This document shows positions 26,898-35,721 of a stretch of DNA of 64,000 bases, piece after piece (position 1 is the stretch's first letter; the number at the start of each line of letters is the position of its first letter). A program made the translations under genes and the position numbers. The notes beneath the pieces were generated by a model, which worked only from the letters and a program-made list of their open reading frames with translations, was not told the DNA's origin and made no database searches. Source of the stretch: Weissella koreensis KCTC 3621 (GTDB taxonomy: Bacteria; Bacillota; Bacilli; Lactobacillales; Lactobacillaceae); contig NZ_AKGG01000011.1 of NCBI RefSeq assembly GCF_000277645.1, positions 1 to 64,000 on the forward strand. Reading direction: 5' to 3'.

Positions 26898-28120
26898 ATT
26901 TTCAAAACCGTAAATGTTTTTTTAGCTGTTTCAAAAGCTTCTTTTAAATCGATAGACATCTGTCCTTCTAATTCAGCAGCAAAATAAGTTTCTATCATTT
27001 TGAATTCATCAGATGTAGTATTAATTTCCAACTCATTATTAACAAATTCCACTACTTCTTTTTTTAAAATTTCAATATCATTTTGATTTATAACATTTAA
27101 AATCAAACGTAAATCATCAAACTTCAATCGATACCTCAACATCTTATGAAATGTTTTTTTGAAATCTTTATCTACATTATCAATTTGCCAATAAATTACT
27201 CGTTCTCTAAGAGTATTACTTTGCCCTAAAGACAACTGCGTTGAAAATGTAGGAATTAAATGCGTATTAATATTTAGACCATTAATATGTTCTTGATCCA
27301 AAGTTCTTTTGAGTAGAGTAGAATCAGTAATCAAGGCTTTTGCTTGTGTTAATTCACTAATTTGCTTAATTTTATTCAATATCCTTGTTGTGAAATTACC
27401 GTAAAAAACAAAAATAATTTTTTCTGGAAACGGAAAATTTTTACTCAATGTAATTAAATAATCATTTGAAATATCTATTACAAGATAGTCAGTTTTTAAA
27501 TTGAAATCTTTTAAGGCCTTTCGCAAGAACTCATTTATAATTTCTTCAATATTGCTATATGTGCGTTTATTAAAATTTTCAGATATCGTATCCACTATAT
27601 TGACTTGTTCATCTTTAATTTCAAAAATGCTATTTTCTTGTTCATCATAGAAAATTCGACGTTCTAAATTCCCTGATTCATCATATAGTTTTGATGAAAT
27701 GATAAATCCATAATCAGAATAAATATCGATCCGTGATCCGTTTTTCCAAAAATATTTTACCTGGTCAATAAATCCAAAACGATTAAATTTAACATTTCCG
27801 AATTTTTCATTGTTTTTATAAAGTAAAACATCATTTCGGGTATATATTTTCTCCACATCATTTGGAAGATCTAAATCATTCATTGTTAATGGCGTACCAG
27901 AATTAAGTTGTATATTTTGAATATGATGAAATATCAATTCAGACTGTTCTATATCAAATAACTTATATTCTGAATTCAAATATCTTAAAAACGGAACTAA
28001 AGTTGGTAATAAAACTTTATATTCCAAACCATTATTTCTGATATTTTTAATCATATTAAGTAAAGGTATTTTCTCAAAGCTTTTCACATCTTCAGGTAAA
28101 TCAGCAATAAAATACATCAT
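26894..28120 (-). CDS. asp1: Asp1, N-terminal 408 residues
   Basis: The first and larger part of Asp1, a GT-B-fold protein of about 530 residues that lacks glycosyltransferase activity and partners with Asp2, Asp3 and SecA2. It starts MMYFIADLPEDVKSFEKIPL and keeps the family's alternating hydrophobic pattern to residue 400, then stops at 26894 after TFTVLKI. The remaining ~120 residues lie in the overlapping frame at 26532-26897. It starts just after the secY2 stop. The truncation would remove the C-terminal Rossmann-like half-domain's end. Confidence 0.8.
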   Translation of the reverse strand: MMYFIADLPEDVKSFEKIPLLNMIKNIRNNGLEYKVLLPTLVPFLRYLNSEYKLFDIEQSELIFHHIQNIQLNSGTPLTMNDLDLPNDVEKIYTRNDVLLYKNNEKFGNVKFNRFGFIDQVKYFWKNGSRIDIYSDYGFIISSKLYDESGNLERRIFYDEQENSIFEIKDEQVNIVDTISENFNKRTYSNIEEIINEFLRKALKDFNLKTDYLVIDISNDYLITLSKNFPFPEKIIFVFYGNFTTRILNKIKQISELTQAKALITDSTLLKRTLDQEHINGLNINTHLIPTFSTQLSLGQSNTLRERVIYWQIDNVDKDFKKTFHKMLRYRLKFDDLRLILNVINQNDIEILKKEVVEFVNNELEINTTSDEFKMIETYFAAELEGQMSIDLKEAFETAKKTFTVLKI

Positions 28121-28122
28121 AA

Positions 28123-29301
28123 CTATCGCCCTCCCTTTAATTTAATATTGAATAAACTATAATTGTCTTTATAGTATAGAAAATCAATATCTTGACGCAC
28201 TGTATCCAAAATGGAAATTAGCACAAAGAGCATCGCAAAATAATTAGAAAAATTTGTATATATTTCATTGCCCGTCCAATAACCAATTAATAACGGAGTA
28301 ATTACAACTGTTGCTAAATAAAGGCTTCCCAAAATTACAAATACAAAAACTCTTCTAGTTATATATCTTTGAGAATCATGACCAGGATTTACACCAACAA
28401 TATAATCGCTTGATTCTTTTAGATCCTGAGCAATTTGTTCTGGCATAATATTTACAAATGAAAATATTATTCCCAAAATATAAATAATAATTCCATAAAC
28501 TATAATTCCTCGTAAACTAGTTAATTGAAAGAAAGATAAAATAAAGTCATTTTTCCAATCTAATAGTTGCATAATATAGGAAGGCAAATACATAAATGAA
28601 GTTGCAAACATCAAAGGCATTGTCCCAGCGATTAAAATTCTAAATGCATAATAAGCATCTTTAGACCTTCGATCAATTCCTATTCGCTGAATATCAACGT
28701 GATACTCTGTTGTATATAGACCCGTAGTTATAAATACAAAAATTATAGTCACAATAATCAAAATAACTAATCTACTAGCTATCATAATGACTGACGTATA
28801 ATTTGCTGAAATACTTCGAGTTACCCCTGTAATAATTCCAGGTAAAATCATAATAAAAGGTCCACCCAAACCATATTTAGAATTAATACTAGCAATCCAA
28901 GAAATTAATAATCCACCCGCGACTAAACATATAATAGTCATACTAAATACTAGAAAGTAGTTCATTTTAATCGCCTGAGATGTGACAGTTGTTTGCAAAT
29001 TATATGCTAATGGTATAGATTGCAGAAAAGATAAAACAAATATTCCACGAACTTGAATCATTCCACGTTGTTCATGTGAAAATTGAGAGGCCCGATCACG
29101 ATTGGCAAATAATATAATTGAAATCAAAATTGAAACAGTCATATAAGGTCCCATACCCAATGAAAACAAAGTCGCACTGCTAAATACTCCACCAGTTGTT
29201 AGAGACAGAAGATTTTGCATTGAAAATTCACTTCCAATTTGAAAGCTTATCCCATGTAACGGTATTGGAATACTTTGTCCTACAAGATATATACTCAGCA
29301 T
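28123..29301 (-). CDS. secY2: Accessory translocase channel SecY2 (start frameshifted)
   Basis: 392 residues with about ten membrane segments, the pore of the accessory Sec system. The first complete frame starts in the middle of TM1 (MLSIYLVGQSIPIPLHGISF). Upstream, a TTG at 29359 with AAGGATG 8 bases before it encodes MINKIKNMAI. If one T is removed from ATTT (complement of 29329-29331) it then joins NKKSLFTILMLSIY without a stop, restoring TM1. That frame starts 16 bases after secA2 and is the likely native start. So either the gene is frameshifted or the base count there is wrong. Confidence 0.8.
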   Translation of the reverse strand: MLSIYLVGQSIPIPLHGISFQIGSEFSMQNLLSLTTGGVFSSATLFSLGMGPYMTVSILISIILFANRDRASQFSHEQRGMIQVRGIFVLSFLQSIPLAYNLQTTVTSQAIKMNYFLVFSMTIICLVAGGLLISWIASINSKYGLGGPFIMILPGIITGVTRSISANYTSVIMIASRLVILIIVTIIFVFITTGLYTTEYHVDIQRIGIDRRSKDAYYAFRILIAGTMPLMFATSFMYLPSYIMQLLDWKNDFILSFFQLTSLRGIIVYGIIIYILGIIFSFVNIMPEQIAQDLKESSDYIVGVNPGHDSQRYITRRVFVFVILGSLYLATVVITPLLIGYWTGNEIYTNFSNYFAMLFVLISILDTVRQDIDFLYYKDNYSLFNIKLKGGR

Positions 29302-29375
29302 TAATATTGTAAAAAGGCTTTTTTTATTAAATCGCCATATTTTTTATTTTGTTTATCAAGATAGTCACATCCTTT

Positions 29376-31739
29376 TTATGGAAAACTCAATTCAATAGAA
29401 CCGTCTATATTTTTTTCAATCTCTGTTAATAATAGGTTACGGAACATGTTCAACCACATTTCTTTTTCCATGTTAAAGAAACTACGACGTGCCTCTAAGG
29501 CAAATTCATTGATTGGTTTATGTTGAGCAGAACTTCGACCATCAACAATACTTTTAAGTTGTTGTAAATAATCAAGTTGATCTATCCAACCATTATCAAT
29601 TGCTTTTAAAACAGTTATTTTTTTAAAGTATGCTAATTGAAGACCATTCTTAAATCGATCTAATGATTTGTCTAAAGCTTCGCTAGCAACATTGAATAGA
29701 AATAAATGAATATTTTTCTTTTTCATATTCCCAGCCAATTGGTCTTCAATATCTGCCAATTCATATGCACTTTCTACATTGTTAAAAATAAAATCAGCAA
29801 CATCATGCAGCTCAATACTACGGTAATTATCTACAAAATTTGTAATCACCTCATTTAAACAGCTATTTATCAATTCATCGATAAAATCAGGATCATCAGT
29901 TAAAACTTCATTTCTTGTTCGATATATTTTTTCTCGTTGATTACTTAAAATAGTGTCAAACGCCATAGTCCGCTCTCGACCTTGTGCCTCAAGGTTTCCT
30001 ACTTTTCTTTGGGCTGAGTCAATTGCATGTTTAACGATTCTTTTATCTATTGGCTGATAAAGGTCAAATTCACCTATCTCACCTTTTTCAACATTTATAT
30101 CATGATATTTACGAACTCGATTACTTGTGTTTTCAACGACAATCTTATCTTCTAATGAAACTAAAAATTGACTTTCGCCTGGTTCCCCTTGACGACCTGC
30201 TCGCCCACGTAATTGATTATCAATTCGCTTGCTAGTCATTCGTTCAGTCCCAATGACTAAAAGCCCTCCATTTTCTTTTGCTTCTGGAGTCAGCTTAATG
30301 TCAGTCCCACGTCCTGCCATCGATGTTGCTAAAGTTATTGAATTAACTCCGCCTGCTTCACTGATAATTTGCTTTTCTTGTGGAGCCGTTGACGCGTTCA
30401 ACAAATTATGTGGAATTCTATTTTGTAATAAAATTAAAGAATATAGTTGAGACATGCTAACCGATCCGGTCTCAATTAAAATTGGTCTTTTTTCATTAAT
30501 TCCTTTTTTAACCAACTCAAGAGATTTTTCAATTTTTGCTTGATTAGTTAAATAAATTTGATCTTTTTTATCTATTCTTATCAATGGAAGATTTGTTGGT
30601 ATCTCTATTACTTCTAGGTGATAAGTATCAATAAATTCTTTTTCATCTGTTTTGGCTGTCCCTGTCATTCCAGATAGACTTTTAAATTTCTTAAACAAGC
30701 TTTGATAACTCACCATCCCCAATGTCTTAGATTCTGGCGTTATTTTTAAAGACTCTTTAGCTTCAATAGCCTGATGAATACCTCCATTCAGCTTTACACC
30801 ATTCATTTTTCGCCCATTTACTTCATCTAATAAAACAACTTTTCCATCATCTACTACATAGTCTTGATCACGCTTCTTTAACATATTTGCTTGTAATGCT
30901 AAGACAATATGGCGATATATATCAAAATTACGGGCTGAAAATACGGTTTCAGGGGTATTAAAATATTCTTGGAATTTTTTAATTCCTAGTGGAGAAAACC
31001 AAACTTTTTTTCTGTCTTCACTTAACTCATAATCTTCCTCATCAAGGCTATTAACAAACCAGTTACTAATCTCGAATAAACTCGATTGCACTTTTGGCGC
31101 CCCAGAAATAATAAGAGACGTCTGAGCACCATCCAGTAAAACAGCGTCAATTTCATCAATAATGGCAAAATTAAATCTTTTAACCGCTTGTTGATCTAAG
31201 TCACTCCCCAAATTGTCAAACAAATAATCAAATCCTAAGCTAGAGTGAGTCGTATAAATAATATCTGAATCATAAAGTTCTATTTTTTTATCATCATCTA
31301 CGTTTACTCCTATTCCTACCGTCAAGCCTAACCATTTGAAAACTTTTCCCATTGATTCTCCGTCACGTTCAGCCAAATATTCGTTTGATGTGATCAAGAA
31401 ATTACCCTTGTTACCTTGCAACGCACGAGCGTAAAGTGGCAAAGTTGCAACTAAAGTTTTACCTTCACCTGTTTTCATTTCTGCGATATTCCCAAAGAAT
31501 AAAGCCAGTCCACCTAAAACCTGAACTTTAAATGGTTCCAGTCCAAGTACTCGGCGATCAGCTTCCATAATAACGGCAAAAATATCGGGCAAAATTTTTT
31601 CTAGGTTTTGACCGTTTGCTAATAATGATCTAAAAACGTTAGTCTGTGACTGAAGTTCAATGTCAACCATTCTTTTATATTTAGGTAAAACTTGATAAAC
31701 CTTTTGCACAATTTTTTCATATTTTTTTAACTTAAACAT
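29376..31739 (-). CDS. secA2: Accessory preprotein translocase ATPase SecA2
   Basis: 787 residues, the length usual for SecA2. Walker A is MKTGEGKTLVATLP near residue 90. The DEAD-like Walker B is AIIDEIDAVLLD, and the helicase C motif is GRAGRQGEPG. The C-terminal zinc-binding tail of housekeeping SecA is absent, as expected. It drives export of the glycosylated serine-rich adhesin through SecY2 with Asp1-3. Its gene follows the small Asp4-like gene and precedes secY2. Confidence 0.92.
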   Translation of the reverse strand: MFKLKKYEKIVQKVYQVLPKYKRMVDIELQSQTNVFRSLLANGQNLEKILPDIFAVIMEADRRVLGLEPFKVQVLGGLALFFGNIAEMKTGEGKTLVATLPLYARALQGNKGNFLITSNEYLAERDGESMGKVFKWLGLTVGIGVNVDDDKKIELYDSDIIYTTHSSLGFDYLFDNLGSDLDQQAVKRFNFAIIDEIDAVLLDGAQTSLIISGAPKVQSSLFEISNWFVNSLDEEDYELSEDRKKVWFSPLGIKKFQEYFNTPETVFSARNFDIYRHIVLALQANMLKKRDQDYVVDDGKVVLLDEVNGRKMNGVKLNGGIHQAIEAKESLKITPESKTLGMVSYQSLFKKFKSLSGMTGTAKTDEKEFIDTYHLEVIEIPTNLPLIRIDKKDQIYLTNQAKIEKSLELVKKGINEKRPILIETGSVSMSQLYSLILLQNRIPHNLLNASTAPQEKQIISEAGGVNSITLATSMAGRGTDIKLTPEAKENGGLLVIGTERMTSKRIDNQLRGRAGRQGEPGESQFLVSLEDKIVVENTSNRVRKYHDINVEKGEIGEFDLYQPIDKRIVKHAIDSAQRKVGNLEAQGRERTMAFDTILSNQREKIYRTRNEVLTDDPDFIDELINSCLNEVITNFVDNYRSIELHDVADFIFNNVESAYELADIEDQLAGNMKKKNIHLFLFNVASEALDKSLDRFKNGLQLAYFKKITVLKAIDNGWIDQLDYLQQLKSIVDGRSSAQHKPINEFALEARRSFFNMEKEMWLNMFRNLLLTEIEKNIDGSIELSFP

Positions 31740-31751
31740 TTAAAATTCACC

Positions 31752-31952
31752 TTATTTACTAACTAATAAAAACCGAACCACCTCATAAATTTTTGAAACT
31801 AATGCAATTAGTGTTACAGACATTATGACAGTGAAAAAAAGTGGTCGAATATATTGGAGTTTTGGAATTTTTTGTTTTTTACCATACTGATGACGCTTTT
31901 GTTCATCATTGAATTTTGTATCAATAACATTACTCAATTCATCTTTTTTCAT
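31752..31952 (-). CDS. Small SecE-like accessory Sec protein (Asp4/Asp5 candidate)
   Basis: 66 residues: a charged N-terminal half, a basic middle (KRHQYGKKQKIPKLQ) and a single C-terminal membrane segment (FFTVIMSVTLIALVSKIYEVV). This shape resembles SecE and the streptococcal Asp4. It lies between gtfB and secA2 with 12 bases to secA2. The assignment rests on size, topology and location. Confidence 0.6.
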   Translation of the reverse strand: MKKDELSNVIDTKFNDEQKRHQYGKKQKIPKLQYIRPLFFTVIMSVTLIALVSKIYEVVRFLLVSK

Positions 31953-31980
31953 CTAAATCCTCCATTCTATTTATAAATAA

Positions 31981-33300
31981 TTAATTTTTAATGCTTAAAA
32001 CCTGTTTATAATCAGATACCTTAGACGAAGGTCCGTTTTGTTGAATCATTTTATTGAGACTACTTCTCCATGTATTTTCACTAGACATTATGCTTGCTAA
32101 ATCGTTGCATAGAGATCTAACATCATAGAAATTCAAGCTTTTATAATTTGATGATTTAACTTGGTCCATAGAAAGAATTATCATATTTTGTCGATACGCC
32201 TTTTTTAAGACATTATCAACTTTCATACCATCGTTAATATCCAAATAAATATCAGCTTTATTCATTTCTGCAGCTAATTTTTTAGGTGCTAACGATGGAA
32301 TTAAATGTAGATTATTGTATTTATCACCCAAATGCTCTAGTTTAGTACTCATATTTGTATAAGCTGCAACGGTAATGTCAAGTTCATTAAATGTATTTAG
32401 AATATCTTCTAGTCCATAAAGTCGGTCACTATTTGTTAATATGAATGCCTTCTTTATGAAGGTGTTTTTCCTTGTAAATTCACCAATATCTGACAAATAA
32501 TTTAAATTAACTTTTGTTGATACATATTGTGATTCAACTTGTTTCAAATGGTCTTCATTATTAAATATAATTTGTTTTAACGCCTTCGGACTGTTTAACT
32601 CTGATTCCATATTTCCAGGTATTTTTTCTCCTAATGCTTCTTGCCAAAATAATGTTGTATTAGGTTTAACAGCAACTATTTTTGCAATAAATAGCGGATA
32701 ATTTAACGAGTTAATAAAAATATCATCTGGATTAATTTCTGCTTTTTCTAAAAAGAAGATAAAGAACTCTGTTAGATTGTTAAATATAATTTTTCTTTCT
32801 TTAATAATTAGTTGTATTTTATGTGTAACTAAATTTTCGATGACAACAGCCTCGCCATCCTTATAGTATTCAGTCAAATAGGGTTTACCTTCTGAAAAAA
32901 AGCTAGTGGCATAAAGCTTTCCTGAAATATTATAAAAATCTTTTTTAATTATTTTTTTAGGATCTCCATTTAAATACCAATCAACCGTATCAACTAATCG
33001 GTAACCTTTTTTACTATAATTAACGCTACCGACAACATGTCCCATATTCTCAATGTTGGCATTACTACCACTAACATGTCGTATATCATAAAATTCCGGA
33101 ACCTCTACTTGATCAAAGAAAAGTCCTTCTCGTTTTTGATGATCTATTTCCATAAAAAACGAAAATGGACTTATAGCATTTTCTGGTAAGTCTCCAGCGT
33201 AATGTACAAATAAATTATTTCTAGATATACCTGCAGTCCTTAAAGAATTTAATAGTCGTTGTGTCTTTCCATCATAGTAATCAAAAATATTAATTTTCAT
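31981..33300 (-). CDS. gtfB: GtfB, chaperone subunit of the adhesin O-GlcNAc transferase
   Basis: 439 residues. GtfB is the regulatory partner of GtfA and recognises the adhesin's serine-rich stretches. Visible features are YYDGKTQRLLNSLRTAGI at the start, VHYAGDLPENAISPFSFFM, and a C-terminal Rossmann-like half (KKAFILTNSDRLYGLEDILN). The ATG at 33300 follows GAGG by 7 bases and overlaps the end of gtfA by 11 bases, so the two subunits are translationally coupled. Confidence 0.85.
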   Translation of the reverse strand: MKINIFDYYDGKTQRLLNSLRTAGISRNNLFVHYAGDLPENAISPFSFFMEIDHQKREGLFFDQVEVPEFYDIRHVSGSNANIENMGHVVGSVNYSKKGYRLVDTVDWYLNGDPKKIIKKDFYNISGKLYATSFFSEGKPYLTEYYKDGEAVVIENLVTHKIQLIIKERKIIFNNLTEFFIFFLEKAEINPDDIFINSLNYPLFIAKIVAVKPNTTLFWQEALGEKIPGNMESELNSPKALKQIIFNNEDHLKQVESQYVSTKVNLNYLSDIGEFTRKNTFIKKAFILTNSDRLYGLEDILNTFNELDITVAAYTNMSTKLEHLGDKYNNLHLIPSLAPKKLAAEMNKADIYLDINDGMKVDNVLKKAYRQNMIILSMDQVKSSNYKSLNFYDVRSLCNDLASIMSSENTWRSSLNKMIQQNGPSSKVSDYKQVLSIKN

Positions 33301-34771
33301 CGCCAACCTCACGTTTTAATCCTAGTAATGCACCCCACTGCTCAGATACATTGTTTTTTAAATATTGTTTTGCCTTTTTGCGAGCAACACTTCTACCAGA
33401 TATTTCCAGCTTATTACTATAGAAATCTAAAATGGCTTGCTCCAAATTAATATCTAATTCTTCAATTTCAGTCCTAGGATAGAGCACTCCATTTTGACCA
33501 TTCATAATAAATTCTCGATTACCATAATCAACATCAACACCAATAATTGGCAAAGATTCTGAAATCGCTTCTAGCAGTGACAAACCAAATCCCTCCGATG
33601 TTGATGCTGAAATATATGCACCATATTGACCATAAATACCATTCATTTTTTTATGTCCTAACAAATGAACATAGTTATTAGCATCTAAATCATCAATGAT
33701 ATTCTGGATTAAGTTTCGTTCACCACCTTCTCCATAAATATCTAAACTTAAATCTGGTAATATTGATTTTGCTTTCACAACTGCTTTCACAATTACATCA
33801 ATATGCTTTTCTCTAGCTAAACGACTTGCTGTGACCATTCGATGCGGATCATATTTTCGATTATTTATAATATTGTCAACATATCCAACAGGAATAGTTA
33901 CGACATTTGTTTTGTGTTTTAATTGACTTCGTAAAACTTGGTTTTGCCTCTCCGTTGATACAATAATACTGTCAAAATATTCTGCATGATCGAAAACATA
34001 TTGATAATTATTGTTCCATAGAATATGGTGGCTATCTGATAAAGGCTCATTATAATGTTCAGCATGTACTACTGACATTAATCGTGCTTTATTAGCTAGT
34101 TTAGGCAATAGGCCTTCAACAACATCTAATCCGCGATCAATTAAAATAACATCATCTGTTTTTAATTGAAGCTTATCGAAGAGCTCTTGGTAGAATTCAT
34201 ACTTTCCATAAAGAATTTTCCCATCAATAAATGTCGTTGATATTTGGCCCTTTTCATAATATTGTTCAAATGCTTGCTTACCATCATTTTTGAAAAAAAC
34301 TCTTCGAACTAAAACACCTTTTTGATATTCTTCAAAATTATTTAAAGAATCATCATAGTGATAGACTCGAATTAAAACGCTGTTCTCCACATAATCAATT
34401 CGATCAATCATGCCTGATTTCAATAACCAAATTTTATATTCTGTATTTTTATTTTTTAAGTTAATTCGAATTGATTCATTATTTTTATGAATAATTTCAT
34501 ATTCATCAAGAATGGTGGCCAAAAAGTCTTCAACTCGGTATGTTGATTCATTATTTCTACGTTCACTTAAATAGTTGTAGATAGATAATATTTTGTTTTT
34601 AGGAAATTCCATCAAATCTGTATATATAACAATATTTTTAGATATATAATTCAAATATATGTAATAGTCATCTGCCTTAAGTTCTTCTAAAAGTTCACGC
34701 CGATATTTTTGGGCATACTCTACGCCGCTTGATGCAAAACCAATTCCTTTATTCACACTAAAAATTCTCAT
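33290..34771 (-). CDS. gtfA: GtfA, catalytic subunit of the adhesin O-GlcNAc transferase
   Basis: 493 residues of GT4 type. The start MRIFSVNKGIGFASSGVEYA is characteristic. The C-terminal nucleotide-sugar-binding half has VTASRLAREKHIDVIVKA, IYGEGGERN and SEGFGLSLLEAISESLPIIG with the paired glutamates. It adds GlcNAc to serines of the adhesin in the cytoplasm. First gene of the island transcript on the minus strand. Intact. Confidence 0.9.
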   Translation of the reverse strand: MRIFSVNKGIGFASSGVEYAQKYRRELLEELKADDYYIYLNYISKNIVIYTDLMEFPKNKILSIYNYLSERRNNESTYRVEDFLATILDEYEIIHKNNESIRINLKNKNTEYKIWLLKSGMIDRIDYVENSVLIRVYHYDDSLNNFEEYQKGVLVRRVFFKNDGKQAFEQYYEKGQISTTFIDGKILYGKYEFYQELFDKLQLKTDDVILIDRGLDVVEGLLPKLANKARLMSVVHAEHYNEPLSDSHHILWNNNYQYVFDHAEYFDSIIVSTERQNQVLRSQLKHKTNVVTIPVGYVDNIINNRKYDPHRMVTASRLAREKHIDVIVKAVVKAKSILPDLSLDIYGEGGERNLIQNIIDDLDANNYVHLLGHKKMNGIYGQYGAYISASTSEGFGLSLLEAISESLPIIGVDVDYGNREFIMNGQNGVLYPRTEIEELDINLEQAILDFYSNKLEISGRSVARKKAKQYLKNNVSEQWGALLGLKREVGDEN

Positions 34772-34957
34772 TACTTATTCTCCAAACAATCATAAATAAT
34801 TCTTTTTTATGATTATGTTTTTTCGTTAATTAATATATATTCATGGTTATAAATCTTATATTCCTAGAATTATTTTCTACGACACTTCTGTATTAAATAC
34901 TCTTATCTGTATATAAATTAACGTTGTGTATTAGCTTTCTAACTCCATGTTAATCTT

Positions 34958-34984
34958 TTATTTAATACTAATTACCCGTACCAT
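34958..34984 (-). CDS. Possible 8-residue leader peptide
   Basis: GGAGGAGG stands 5 bases before an ATG that opens MVRVISIK and then TAA. The ribosome binding site is stronger than those of most genes here. It lies about 187 bases upstream of gtfA in the same direction. It may be a leader peptide or the stump of a lost gene. Confidence 0.25.
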   Translation of the reverse strand: MVRVISIK

Positions 34985-35129
34985 AAACACCTCCTCCATT
35001 TATTTAAAAAATTCAGATTAACTCTACACATTCACTTCCTTAACGTCTTTTAAATATTAACAAATAGTCAATTTTATAACGTAACTAATGTTACTTACTT
35101 CACATCAAGATAAAAAATGTGGTAATTTA

Positions 35130-35180
35130 AAAACAAATAAAGCGCACAAAAAAATATTTTTGTGCGCTTTATTTGTTTTT
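35130..35180. terminator. Orphan strong hairpin, bidirectional terminator
   Basis: AACAAATAAAGCGCACAAAAA and its complement form a perfect 20-base-pair stem flanked by A and T runs. No gene is seen directly upstream on either strand; it may bound a small RNA or insulate the island from pyrP. Confidence 0.6.
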
Positions 35181-35551
35181 AGATTATTGTAATTGTAATG
35201 TTTTAAAATAAAAAACTATGAATACAAACCTTATAATACCGCATTAATTATTCATCATTTCGTTTATAAATACAGTTAAAAAACCAGTATTATTTAGTTA
35301 TTTTTATGTAAAAACCATCTATTAACTATTTAAAATACTGTTATATATTAATTTGAAGATACATCATCTAATTTTTTAATTATTAGCATAAATTAAAAAA
35401 ATAAATATTTATTCAAGTAATACGTTTTAAATATCTATATTTATAAAAATAAGCATATGTTTTTTATCATTAAAAAGCAATAAAATATATTATAATTAAG
35501 ATCGCTGAAAATATTGAATACATTTATTTAAAATAATGTGAAATAAATAAT

Positions 35552-35580
35552 TTGACAATTCACTTATAACTTATTATACT
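35552..35580 (+). promoter_or_regulatory. pyrP promoter
   Basis: TTGACA (35552-35557) and TATACT (35575-35580) with a 17-base spacer, just upstream of the PyrR leader. Confidence 0.8.
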
Positions 35581-35610
35581 AAGTAAAATTTAATTAACTT
35601 ATACCTTTAA

Positions 35611-35707
35611 TCTAGTCCGAGAGGCTTGAAAGGAATCCATAAAAGCGACTTATCACTAGCCAATTTCATGAGGCCTTCTTTTCCTTGAGGATTAGAGGGC
35701 CTTTTTT
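35611..35707 (+). promoter_or_regulatory. PyrR-binding attenuator
   Basis: TAGTCCGAGAGGCT (35613-35626) matches the conserved PyrR-binding loop of pyr mRNAs. Downstream, AGGCCTTCT (35671-35679) and AGAGGGCCT (35694-35702) form a 9-pair stem followed by T6. UMP-bound PyrR should favour this terminator and shut off the uracil permease. Confidence 0.85.
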
Positions 35708-35721
35708 AGGAGATGTTACGT

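Larger units (their letters stand above)
34772..35551. other. Gene-free AT-rich stretch upstream of gtfA
   Basis: About 780 bases with no normal gene. It contains a micro-ORF with a strong ribosome binding site (34958-34984) and an orphan perfect hairpin (35130-35180), described separately. The remainder is very AT-rich and probably includes the island promoter. Confidence 0.5.
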
